A stretch of DNA of 20,362 nt from Elusimicrobiota bacterium (GTDB lineage: Bacteria > Elusimicrobiota > Elusimicrobia > UBA1565 > JACRDR01): assembly GCA_016212845.1 (NCBI GenBank), contig JACRDR010000279.1, positions 1 to 20,362 of the forward strand. The letters are read 5' to 3'. Shown in pieces: positions 1 to 7,060 of this stretch. Every line of letters begins with the position of its first letter. The first letter of the stretch is position 1. A program made the translations under genes and the position numbers. The notes under the pieces were generated by a model. That model was not told the DNA's origin. It searched no databases and saw nothing but the letters and a program-made list of their open reading frames with translations.

Positions 1-120
1 CAGGTGCAGCCCAGTTGTCTAGATCGAACGCCTTAGCTGTTGAACGACCTTAGAAGCTTAGCGGTAATACGTCAAATAGTTATGTCCCGCCTATTAAAAG
101 TTTGTTACGCTGAAAAATCG

Positions 121-147
121 AGGGAACTTTTTCGCGTCTCATTCGTA
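121..147 (+). promoter_or_regulatory. ECF/sigma-E-like promoter of the small secreted protein
   Basis: The sequence reads AGGGAACTTT, with the -35 core GGAAC at 123-127, then a 16-base spacer, then CGTA at 144-147. GGAAC-N16-CGTM is the usual layout of ECF sigma factor promoters. Transcription would start near 153-156, leaving a leader of about 45 bases before the ATG at 201. The DNA just upstream (about 60-118) is clearly richer in A/T than the rest of the window. The same motif with the same spacing recurs at 7984-8010 and, on the minus strand, at 18827-18797. The promoter function is inferred. Confidence 0.6.
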
Positions 148-200
148 TATATGGGCAGGGGGTTTCGGTCCGCCCCATAGACGCACCTGGAGGATTACAC

Positions 201-449
201 ATGGCTAAGTGGATGCTCGCGCTCGTCATCGCTCTCTGCGGCACGTCCGTCTTCGCGGACAACAACGCGGGTGGCGCTCCGGCTGAAAAGCCGGCGGCCG
301 CCGATCAGGGAATGGCGAAGAAGGAAGACATGAAGGCCAACAAGGGCGGCGACAAGAAGCCGGCCAAGAAGGCGAAGAAGGCCCGCAAGGGAAAGAAGGC
401 CGAGGAGAAGAAGGCCGAGGCCGCTCCCGCCGCGCCGGCGCAGAAGTAG
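201..449 (+). CDS. Small secreted Lys/Ala-rich protein of unknown function
   Basis: The product has 82 residues. Residues 1-19 form a signal peptide (basic start, hydrophobic core, TSVFA cleavage site), so the mature part should be exported. The mature chain is nearly all Lys, Ala, Glu, Gly and Pro: residues 39-75 carry dense KKAKKA and AEEKKAE runs, and the end is AAPAAPAQK. It is low complexity and probably disordered, resembling histone-H1 tails or acid-shock proteins in composition only. A strong ribosome site (CTGGAGGA, 187-194) precedes the ATG at 201. An ECF-type promoter lies upstream and a terminator directly follows, so it is a single-gene unit. The real-gene call rests on this complete set of signals. 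The function is unknown; a polycationic, envelope-associated role under stress is a guess. Confidence 0.8.
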   Translation: MAKWMLALVIALCGTSVFADNNAGGAPAEKPAAADQGMAKKEDMKANKGGDKKPAKKAKKARKGKKAEEKKAEAAPAAPAQK

Positions 450-464
450 CGCACGCGCCCCATT

Positions 465-505
465 ACCGGCCCCTCTCCCGCGAGGGAGGGGGGCCGGTGT
501 TTTTT
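465..505 (+). terminator. Strong Rho-independent terminator
   Basis: A 15-bp stem (465-479 with 484-498, a single G-U pair) closes a GCGA loop and is followed by six T residues at 500-505. It ends the small secreted-protein transcript 15 bases after its stop codon. It also insulates the EamA gene, whose putative -10 box begins only four bases past the T-run. Confidence 0.92.
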
Positions 506-520
506 AGGTAGGATAAACCC
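502..520 (+). promoter_or_regulatory. -10 region with probable leaderless start of the EamA gene
   Basis: TAGGAT at 509-514 is a -10-like hexamer placed seven bases before the ATG at 522. There is no Shine-Dalgarno sequence, so transcription would start at or next to the start codon. The 19 bases TTTTAGGTAGGATAAACCC are identical to the sequence upstream of the macroglobulin gene on the minus strand (18775-18757). No convincing -35 is visible because that position lies inside the terminator stem. Confidence 0.5.
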
Positions 521-521
521 G

Positions 522-1388
522 ATGCCGCATCTCGCTTGGCAGCTAGCCCTGGTCTACTGCGCCGCCGTTTGGGGGGCGACCTTCTACATGGTCAAGGACG
601 CCCTCGCGGGCGTGGACCCCGTGGCGCTCGTGGGCTGGCGCTTCCTGCTGTCCGCCGGCCTGCTCGGCCCTTTTGTCGTACGCCGGACCGGTCGGGGCGG
701 CTTGTCGGGCCGGATGCTCAAGGACGCCGGTCTCTTGGCGGGCCTGCTCTGCGTGCTTTACGTCAGCCAGACCGTCGGCCTGCGCTGGACCACCGCCTCG
801 AACTCCGGCTTCATCACCGGGCTCTTCATCGTCTTCGTGCCGCTCCTCATGCTCGTTTTCCGCTCCGAGTCGCCCACCCCGTCGCAGAAGCTCGCGGTGG
901 TCTTGGCGGTCGCGGGTCTTTGGCTGCTGACCGGCGGGGTGAAGTCGATGAATCGCGGCGACGCCGTCACGCTCATCTCGGCGCTGACGTACGCGGGACA
1001 TCTGCTGCTCACCGATCACTGCATGCGGGCCGGACACGACGCGGTTTGGCTGGCCTTCCACCAGTTCTGGATGACGGGGCTCGCCTCGCTCGCGCTCTGC
1101 GTCTTCGCGGGCCTGCCGCTGGCCGTGCTCGACCGGGGGACGGCCGGCGTCATCGTCTTTCTCGCCGTCGTGCCGACGCTCTCGGCGTTTTTCCTGCAGA
1201 TGTACGCGCAGAAGCACGTGGAGGCGATGCGCGTTTCCCTCATTTTCTCGCTCGAGCCGGTATTCGCCGCGCTCTTCGCCTGGACGCTCGGCGGAGAGCT
1301 CTTCCGTCCCGTCAGCGCCGCCGGCGGCGCCCTGATCGTCGCGGCCATGGCCGTTTCGGAACTATCGCCACGTGAGGTAAACGCATGA
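522..1388 (+). CDS. EamA/DMT-superfamily drug/metabolite transporter
   Basis: This is a 288-residue inner-membrane protein with about ten hydrophobic segments arranged as two EamA repeats (about residues 5-135 and 150-280), the usual size and layout of the 10-TMS drug/metabolite transporter superfamily. The N-terminal WGATFYMVKDAL and GWRFLLSAGLL segments, and MRVSLIFSLEPVFAALFAW near the C-terminus, are typical of the family. Members export amino acids, nucleobases or small metabolites; the substrate cannot be read from sequence. The ATG at 522 follows a TAGGAT box by seven bases with no ribosome site, so translation is probably leaderless. Its stop overlaps the ATG of the next gene (ATGA at 1385-1388), which implies one transcript and coupled translation with the M16 protease. 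The functional link between the two products is unclear. Confidence 0.9.
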   Translation: MPHLAWQLALVYCAAVWGATFYMVKDALAGVDPVALVGWRFLLSAGLLGPFVVRRTGRGGLSGRMLKDAGLLAGLLCVLYVSQTVGLRWTTASNSGFITGLFIVFVPLLMLVFRSESPTPSQKLAVVLAVAGLWLLTGGVKSMNRGDAVTLISALTYAGHLLLTDHCMRAGHDAVWLAFHQFWMTGLASLALCVFAGLPLAVLDRGTAGVIVFLAVVPTLSAFFLQMYAQKHVEAMRVSLIFSLEPVFAALFAWTLGGELFRPVSAAGGALIVAAMAVSELSPREVNA

Positions 1389-4252
1389 AGCTGCTCCTCG
1401 CCGTCCTCCTGTCCGCCGCGCCCGTCCGCGCCGCCGAGCTCGTGCAGGCGCCCCTGCCCGGCGACTCGATGCAGGTCAGCGTTCACCGCTTGGCTAACGG
1501 CCTCACGATCTACCTGAGCCCGAACCGCCAGGAGCCGCGCATCTACACCTCGATCGCGGTCCGCACCGGCGGCAAGAACGATCCGGACGACTGCACGGGT
1601 CTCGCGCATTATCTCGAGCACATGCTGTTTAAGGGGTCGGCCGGCCTCGGCACGCTCGACTACGCGAAGGAAAAGAAGCATCTCGACCGCATCTCCGCGC
1701 TCTACGACAAGCACTTCATCGCCAAAAGCACCGCCGCGCGCGCCGCGATCTACGCCGAGATCGACAAGGAAAACGTCGCCGCCGCCGCCTTCGCGATCCC
1801 GAACGAGTTTGACCGGCTCTACAACTCGCTCGGCGTCGGCGAGGTGAACGCGCACACCACCGACGAGCGCACGGTCTACGTCTCCGAGATCCCGGCCAAC
1901 CGCGCCGAGGCGTGGGCGACCGTCGAGGCCGATCGCTTCGCGCGGCCCGTCTTCCGGCTCTTCCAAAGCGAGTTGGAGGCGGTCTACGAGGAGAAGAACC
2001 GGTCGATGGACAACCCCGATCGCGCGCTCGGCGAGGCGCTCGAGGCCAAGCTGTATGCGGTCCATCCGTACGGGCAACGCACCGTGCTCGGCTCGATCGA
2101 ACATCTGAAGAACCCGCAGCTTTCCCGGATCGCCGCGTACTACCGGCAGCGCTACACGCCGTCGAACATGGCGATCGCGCTCTCCGGCGACTTCGACCGC
2201 GACGCGATGCTCGCCCTCCTCGAAAAGCACTTCGGCGCGTGGAAGGCCGCTGCGCCCACGCCCGAGCGAACCTGGGCTCTTCCGTATCCGAAGGGGCGCG
2301 AGACCGTCGAGGTCCGTTTCGAGGCCGAGGAGCGCGTCGTCGTCGCGTGGCCGACGGCGGCGGGCAACCACCCCGACGAGGACGCGCTCGACGTGATGGA
2401 CATGGTGATGGACAACTCGCAGGCGGGCATCGTCAACCTCCGCCTCAACCAGGCGCAGAAGGTGAAGGTCGCCGGCTCTTATCCCTCGTACTACAACGAC
2501 GCGGGCTCCTGGCGCCTGTGGGCCGCGCCGAAGAAAGGACAGACGCTCGAACAAGCCGAGGCGCTCCTCATGGAGGTCGTCGGGGCGCTCAAGGCGGGCG
2601 ACTTCAGCGAGGACGACGTCAAAGCCGTCATCACCGACTTCGAAGTGAGCGAAAAGCGGAAGTTCGAGTCGAACGAGGCGCGGGCCGACATGATGGTCGA
2701 CGCCTTCGCCACGCGCGACGACTGGAAGCACTCCGCCGCCAAGCTCGACCGCCTCCGCAAGGTCACTAAGGCCGACGTCGTGCGCGTGGCGAACAAATAC
2801 CTGGGCGAGGGGCGCGTCGTCGCGTTCCGCCGCGAGGGCAAGCCTCAGCTTCCGAGCATGCAAAAGCCGTCCTTCACCAAGCTCGAGATCGACCCCAAGC
2901 GCGAGTCCAAGTTCTTCCGAAAGGCGATGTCCATCGAGGCCAAGCCGCTCGAGCCCAAGTTTCTCGAGGAGAACAAGGATTACGTCCGAAAAGAGGAGCC
3001 GTGGGGCAAGCTGTACGCCGGTCCCAACCCCATCAACGACCTCTTCTCGATCTCGTTCGTGTTCAACGTCGGCCGCAAGCACGAGCGCACGATGTGCGAG
3101 GCGATGCGGCTCCTCGAGCTTTCGGGCGCGGGCGCGCTTTCCGCCGAGGAGTTCAAGCGCAAGCTCTACGGACTCGGGAGCTCGATGAGCCTGGGCTGCG
3201 GCGAGCAGCAGACCGCCGTCAGCATCGGCGGCCTCGACGCCAACTTCGAGAAGACGCTCGAGCTCGTGCGCTCGCGCTTCGAATCGCCGACCGCGTCCAC
3301 GTCGACCTTGGCCGACATGATCGAAGTCGAGCTGGGGCAGCACAAGGACAACAAGAAGAACCAAGGCTACGTCTTCCACGCGCTCAGCGAGTACGCCCGC
3401 CGCGGCGCGAAAAGCGCGGTCCTCGCCGAACTCTCCGACGACGAGCTGAAGAAGCTAGACGCCGCCGACATGCGGCGCCAGACGGGGCTGCTCTTTGGGC
3501 TGAAGCGCGACGTGCTCTACGTGGGTCCCCGTAAGCCCGAGGCGGTCGAGGGCTTGCTGGGCTGGGGCCAGGCGCCGTGGAAGGAGGGGAAGGCCTACGA
3601 GCCGCGCCGCTACGAGAAACCGGGCAAGCCGGCCGTCTTTTTCGTCGCGCGCGAGCAGGTGCAGTCGAACGTCGGGATGTACTCCTCCGACGAGATCTAC
3701 GACCCGTCGAAGGCGGTCGACTACCTGTACTACAACCTATACATGGGCGGCAGCATGAGCGGCGTCATCTTCCAGGAGATTCGCGAGGCGCGCGCCCTGG
3801 CCTACTCGTCGTCCGGCGGCTACGGCACCGGCGATCGAACCGGCGACGAGAACCTCGTCTGGGGCAGCCTGGGCACCCAAGCCGACAAGACGGTGGAGGC
3901 CGCCTCGCTCCTGCAAACGCTCCTCAAGAAGATTCCGATGTCGTCGGCCCGCTTCAACGAGACCCGCAAGGCCGTCGAGGAGGACTTCCGCACGAGCGTC
4001 ATCACCTTCCGCGAGGTCCCGGGCACGATCCACCAGTGGGAGGAGCGCGGCATCATGAAGGATCCGCGCCCGGAGCGCTTCCAGCGCGCGCTGAAGTACT
4101 CCTCGACGGAGCTCGAGTCGTTCGCCAAGCGGTTCGAGGACAAGTCTTTCTCGACCTACGTCCTCGGGCACGGCGAACGGGTCGACCGGAAGGGACTCGC
4201 CGGCTTGGGCGAGGTCGAAGAGCTCAAGATCGACGAGCTCTTTCCTTACTGA
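1385..4252 (+). CDS. Secreted two-domain M16 (pitrilysin-type) zinc metalloprotease
   Basis: The product has 955 residues, the length of a full M16 enzyme with two halves forming a clamshell. Residues 1-17 are a signal peptide (cut near VRA-AE), so it acts in the periplasm or outside. The N-terminal half carries the inverted zinc motif HYLEH at residues 75-79 (zinc ligands H75 and H79, catalytic E78). The stretch ELEAVYEEKNRSMDNP (196-211) supplies the candidate third zinc ligand. About 40 extra residues lie between HYLEH and the NAHTTDERTVY segment, as in many environmental M16 proteins. The C-terminal half lacks HxxEH, so it is the usual non-catalytic partner domain, with an M16_C-like REARALAYSSSGGYG segment. 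Substrates would be peptides or small unfolded proteins. GAGGT at 1374-1378 is the ribosome site. The last seven bases overlap the convergent nuclease-fold gene. Confidence 0.92.
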   Translation: MKLLLAVLLSAAPVRAAELVQAPLPGDSMQVSVHRLANGLTIYLSPNRQEPRIYTSIAVRTGGKNDPDDCTGLAHYLEHMLFKGSAGLGTLDYAKEKKHLDRISALYDKHFIAKSTAARAAIYAEIDKENVAAAAFAIPNEFDRLYNSLGVGEVNAHTTDERTVYVSEIPANRAEAWATVEADRFARPVFRLFQSELEAVYEEKNRSMDNPDRALGEALEAKLYAVHPYGQRTVLGSIEHLKNPQLSRIAAYYRQRYTPSNMAIALSGDFDRDAMLALLEKHFGAWKAAAPTPERTWALPYPKGRETVEVRFEAEERVVVAWPTAAGNHPDEDALDVMDMVMDNSQAGIVNLRLNQAQKVKVAGSYPSYYNDAGSWRLWAAPKKGQTLEQAEALLMEVVGALKAGDFSEDDVKAVITDFEVSEKRKFESNEARADMMVDAFATRDDWKHSAAKLDRLRKVTKADVVRVANKYLGEGRVVAFRREGKPQLPSMQKPSFTKLEIDPKRESKFFRKAMSIEAKPLEPKFLEENKDYVRKEEPWGKLYAGPNPINDLFSISFVFNVGRKHERTMCEAMRLLELSGAGALSAEEFKRKLYGLGSSMSLGCGEQQTAVSIGGLDANFEKTLELVRSRFESPTASTSTLADMIEVELGQHKDNKKNQGYVFHALSEYARRGAKSAVLAELSDDELKKLDAADMRRQTGLLFGLKRDVLYVGPRKPEAVEGLLGWGQAPWKEGKAYEPRRYEKPGKPAVFFVAREQVQSNVGMYSSDEIYDPSKAVDYLYYNLYMGGSMSGVIFQEIREARALAYSSSGGYGTGDRTGDENLVWGSLGTQADKTVEAASLLQTLLKKIPMSSARFNETRKAVEEDFRTSVITFREVPGTIHQWEERGIMKDPRPERFQRALKYSSTELESFAKRFEDKSFSTYVLGHGERVDRKGLAGLGEVEELKIDELFPY

Positions 4253-5034
4253 ACGGTCGCGAGGATCGCGCGGTGGTCGGAGAGCCGGTACGATTGCTTG
4301 CCGATTGTGATCGCGTCGTCCGAAAGGACGCGCGCGTCCTTGGCGGAGACGGCGGGGTGCGCGGCTAGAACGTAGTCGATCCGCCGCGCGCGCGAAGAGT
4401 CCTCGCACGCGGCGGCGCACGGGTCGCGCAGCTCGAGACCGCTCAAGACCTCGGCCAGGATCGGGTCCTGCGGCGCCATGTTGAGGTCCCCGGCCAAGAC
4501 CCAGCGCCGCCCGCGCTCCCGTTCGCCCACCCAGATCGCGAGCTGCCGCGCCTGCTTGCTTCTAGTCTCGGCGTTCGCGTAGCTCTCGTAGTCGGCCACG
4601 AAGTGCGTGTCGACGACGTCGAGCTCGCCGCCCGGGGCGTCGAGCCGGGCCAACAGCGCGCCCTTGTGCGCGAACTGCTCGCCGTCGGGGCGGAACCAAT
4701 GCGTCGTCCGGTGCTCGAAGGACAGCGATTCGGTTTCGAGGATCTTGAAGCGGGAGAGGATCAGCAGTCCGTCGCCGAAGATCCAGCGCTGCTTGGCCCG
4801 CGCGTGATACGGATAGCCCGAAGCCTCGATCAGCTTCTCGGCGTCGGAGTCCCGCCACACTTCCTGGAGCGCGACGACGTCCCAGCCGCCCGAGGCCAAG
4901 CGCTTTCCGATCGCGTCCATACGCTCGTCGATCTTGGGGTGGACGACCGGAACGCCCGCGACGTTGTAGCTCACGACCGAGACCGGCTTGGGCGCCGCGA
5001 ACGCGGCGGCGGCCAGCAGAGCGAGCCAGCTCAC
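4246..5034 (-). CDS. Exported endonuclease/exonuclease/phosphatase-fold enzyme, neutral sphingomyelinase-like
   Basis: The product has 262 residues. Starting at the GTG at 5034, residues 1-14 form a short signal peptide (LALLAAAAFAA). The metal-dependent EEP catalytic set is complete: SYNVAG (N24), LQEVW (E58), VDTH (D142, H144), AGDLNMAP (D183, N185), RIDYVL (D220) and LSDHRAI (D253, H254). Local features match neutral sphingomyelinases of the SMPD2/ISC1 type better than DNA-repair nucleases: DERMDAIGKRL before the ALQEVW motif, GDGLLILSRFKI, KQARQLA, and GDLNMAPQD. The hydrolysis of a phosphodiester is well supported, but a sphingolipid or phospholipid substrate is inferred. The GTG overlaps the stop of the preceding gene (GTGA), so it is the last gene of the four-gene operon. 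It ends inside the end of the convergent protease gene. Confidence 0.85.
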   Translation of the reverse strand: MSWLALLAAAAFAAPKPVSVVSYNVAGVPVVHPKIDERMDAIGKRLASGGWDVVALQEVWRDSDAEKLIEASGYPYHARAKQRWIFGDGLLILSRFKILETESLSFEHRTTHWFRPDGEQFAHKGALLARLDAPGGELDVVDTHFVADYESYANAETRSKQARQLAIWVGERERGRRWVLAGDLNMAPQDPILAEVLSGLELRDPCAAACEDSSRARRIDYVLAAHPAVSAKDARVLSDDAITIGKQSYRLSDHRAILATVQ

Positions 5035-5567
5035 GGCGTCCAGTCCGTCGGCGAGAGCCGTCCGATGACGAAAAAGTTCGAGGCGATCCGGAACCGGCCC
5101 AGCGCGAGGTACGCCTTGCCGAGCAGCAGGTCCGGGTCGTCGGGAAACGGCTGCACGACGTAGTCGCGCAGGACGCGCTCCGGGGCGAGCGCCGGGTTGC
5201 GCCGGCTGGCGCCGTAGTCGAGCAGGAGGCCGTTCGGGTAAAGATTGTCGATCCCGTCGGCCTGCACGCGCGTCACGCGGTAGAAGCCGAAGCGCTTCGG
5301 ATTTTCCGGGTGCGGGCGGCGCAGCCACGGGTCGGCGAGGCGGTTCTGCTTCACCGGCGTGTTGTAGCCCTCGACCCCGCCGGCGCCGGCGAAAAACCCC
5401 TTCACGAACTTCCGGATGCCGAGGAGCGCGGTGAAGGGCGCGGTGTTGTAGCCGCGCCACTCGAAGCCCGCGAGCCCCTTCGCGTCCGGCGCGCGGCCGC
5501 CCCGGAGCAGCGCCTCCAGCTCGGCGTCGGCGGCGCGGGCCAGCCGTTCGTAGCGTCCCGCGCTCAT
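5031..5567 (-). CDS. Conserved-looking protein of unknown function in the GMC oxidoreductase operon
   Basis: The product has 178 residues, with no signal peptide and no membrane segment, so it is probably cytoplasmic. I do not recognise the family. After a helical N-terminus (residues 1-33) come aromatic/glycine-rich blocks of the kind that are usually conserved: FEWRGYN (35-41), IRKFVKGFFAG (51-61), EGYNTPVKQN (66-75), RFGFYRV (92-98), LYPNGLLLDYGA (109-120), LRDYVVQPFPDDPDLLLGKAYLALG (133-157) and SNFFVIGR (163-170). The pattern suggests a beta-rich, possibly ligand-binding fold. The ATG at 5567 overlaps the GMC stop (ATGA) and its own stop overlaps the next GTG, so it is made in step with the flavoenzyme. 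I infer a role next to lipid or alcohol oxidation, for example substrate binding. Confidence 0.8.
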   Translation of the reverse strand: MSAGRYERLARAADAELEALLRGGRAPDAKGLAGFEWRGYNTAPFTALLGIRKFVKGFFAGAGGVEGYNTPVKQNRLADPWLRRPHPENPKRFGFYRVTRVQADGIDNLYPNGLLLDYGASRRNPALAPERVLRDYVVQPFPDDPDLLLGKAYLALGRFRIASNFFVIGRLSPTDWTP

Positions 5568-7060
5568 CGCCCTTGCGCGAGCCGGGACGCGGCCAGCCAC
5601 GCCGTGCCCATGATCGCCTCCTGAGGGTTCACGCCGAGGTTCGTCGGGAAGATCGAGGAGTCCACGACGTAACAGTTTTCCGTGCCGTGCACGGCGAAAT
5701 CGGTCCCGACCACGCCGTCGCCGGACCGCGCGCTCATGCGCGCCGTGCCGAAGAGGTGGGAGAGGATCATCGAGTAGTTCCGGGGATCGAGCGGCGCGGA
5801 ATCAAGCAGCCCCTCCTCGCCGGGCTTGAGGACCTCCGGAAAGTCGAAGATGCCCGGCCGCACCTCGCGTGCGCCGGCCGCGAAGAAGAGCTCCGCGGTC
5901 TTGCGGAGCGCGCGGCGGAAATTCTCCATGTCGCGAGGCTCGGGGTCGAAGCGGATGTCGGCGCCGAGCGGGCCGCGGCGCACGCTGCCCTTCGCATGCG
6001 CGCGCAGCTGCACCGCCCACAGCAGCATGTGCCCCGACTCGGCGATCGCACCCGCCCAGCGGCGCCCCGCGCCCGGCAAACGAGCGAAGACCATCTCGGG
6101 GGGCAGCGCGATCGTCTCGATCTTCGCGCGCAGCTCTTGCCGCCACTGGTCGGCGTCGTAGCCCTGCGTCGCGCCGAACCAGGGGTTCATCGGACGGTCG
6201 AAGACGCCCATCATGCAGCCGCCCGGGTGCGCCTGGAAGTGCCGGCCGAGATGGGGGGAGAAGAGCCGCGACGCGGCGAGAAGCTGCGGCGTTTGGATCG
6301 CGGAGGCGGCGACGATTACGCCGCGCCGGGCGTGCGCGACGAACGGCCGGAGGCCGCCCGCCGTCTTCAGGCGGCCGGACACCGCCGTCGCGCGGTCGCC
6401 CGAGAACACGACTCGGTCGGCCTTCGCCGAGGAAAGGATCGTCGCGCCGCGCTGCTCGGCGTAGGGCAGGTAGCTGACGAGCATGCTTTGCTTCGCGCCG
6501 TGCGGGCAGCCGGTGAGGCAGCGCGCGCTGCCGCGGCAGCCGGTGTCGCCGCGGCGGGTGGGCGCCGCCGAGACCTTCAGCTTCGCCGAGGCCTCGTGCA
6601 TGAGGCGGTTCGTCGAGCCCCAGGCTTCCTCGGCGACGGGGCGGACGTTGAGCTCTAGCTCGATCGCGTCCCACGCGGCGTGCAGCTCTTTGAGCGGCAG
6701 CGCGTCGCCGAGCCCGTATTCGGTCTTCCACGGCTCCCAGACGTCGTCCGGCAGCCGCCACATGATCGCCGAGTTCATGACCGTGCTGCCGCCGAGGCAC
6801 GCGCCTTGGATCACGGGGATGTACGCCCGTCCGCGCGCGACCTGGGCGCCCTGGCCTCGGAACATCTTGCTCAGCGCCGGCCAAAGCCGGTCTCCGAACT
6901 CGGCGGTCTTGACCGCGGGGCCTTCCTCGAGCACGCATAGGCTCGCGCCGGTGTCGGAGAGCACGCGCGCGGCGGTCGCGCCGGCCGCGCCCGAGCCGAC
7001 GATGACCCAGTCGAAGGTCTCCTCGAAGTGGGACGTCAGCGCCGCGCCGTCGACGATCAT
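5564..7060 (-). CDS. GMC-family FAD oxidoreductase, long-chain alcohol/sterol oxidase type
   Basis: The product has 498 residues. The N-terminal FAD-binding Rossmann motif is DWVIVGSGAAGATAARVL (GSGAAG 22-27), with VLEEG near 43-47. GACLGGSTVMNSAIMWR (87-102) matches the second GMC signature. A cysteine cluster within GDTGCRGSARCLTGCPHGAK (C175, C181, C185) is typical of long-chain fatty-alcohol oxidases and related bacterial enzymes. The C-terminal GMC_oxred_C block has SHLFGTARM (H435, presumed catalytic), YVVDSSIFPTNLGVNPQEAI (N478, its usual partner) and a closing helix. The likely reaction is oxidation of a bulky primary alcohol or sterol hydroxyl, with electrons going to FAD. There is no signal peptide. 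The ATG at 7060 was chosen because it overlaps the upstream stop (ATGA) and sits directly before the FAD domain. Confidence 0.92.
   Translation of the reverse strand: MIVDGAALTSHFEETFDWVIVGSGAAGATAARVLSDTGASLCVLEEGPAVKTAEFGDRLWPALSKMFRGQGAQVARGRAYIPVIQGACLGGSTVMNSAIMWRLPDDVWEPWKTEYGLGDALPLKELHAAWDAIELELNVRPVAEEAWGSTNRLMHEASAKLKVSAAPTRRGDTGCRGSARCLTGCPHGAKQSMLVSYLPYAEQRGATILSSAKADRVVFSGDRATAVSGRLKTAGGLRPFVAHARRGVIVAASAIQTPQLLAASRLFSPHLGRHFQAHPGGCMMGVFDRPMNPWFGATQGYDADQWRQELRAKIETIALPPEMVFARLPGAGRRWAGAIAESGHMLLWAVQLRAHAKGSVRRGPLGADIRFDPEPRDMENFRRALRKTAELFFAAGAREVRPGIFDFPEVLKPGEEGLLDSAPLDPRNYSMILSHLFGTARMSARSGDGVVGTDFAVHGTENCYVVDSSIFPTNLGVNPQEAIMGTAWLAASRLAQGR

Noticed and set aside
1..118. Possible tail of an upstream gene or a small RNA at the window start
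   Set aside because: Open stretches are at most about 17 codons before stops, with no domain; the A/T-rich DNA shows no convincing RNA fold. I see only upstream promoter DNA.
148..180. Weak hairpin in the leader of the small secreted-protein mRNA (ATGGG ... CCCAT)
   Set aside because: Only about five consecutive pairs form before mismatches, so it is not enough to call a regulatory structure or riboswitch.
1016..3379. 787-codon open frame on the minus strand opposite the M16 protease gene
   Set aside because: Its product is Arg/Val/Asp/His-biased with no recognisable domain and lies antisense to an unambiguous protease; long antisense open frames are expected at this GC content.
5035..5460. 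N-terminal extension of the EEP enzyme up to 5460
   Set aside because: The extra 142 residues are Arg/Pro-rich frame-shifted reading of the WRGYN gene; the GTG at 5034 gives an immediate signal peptide.
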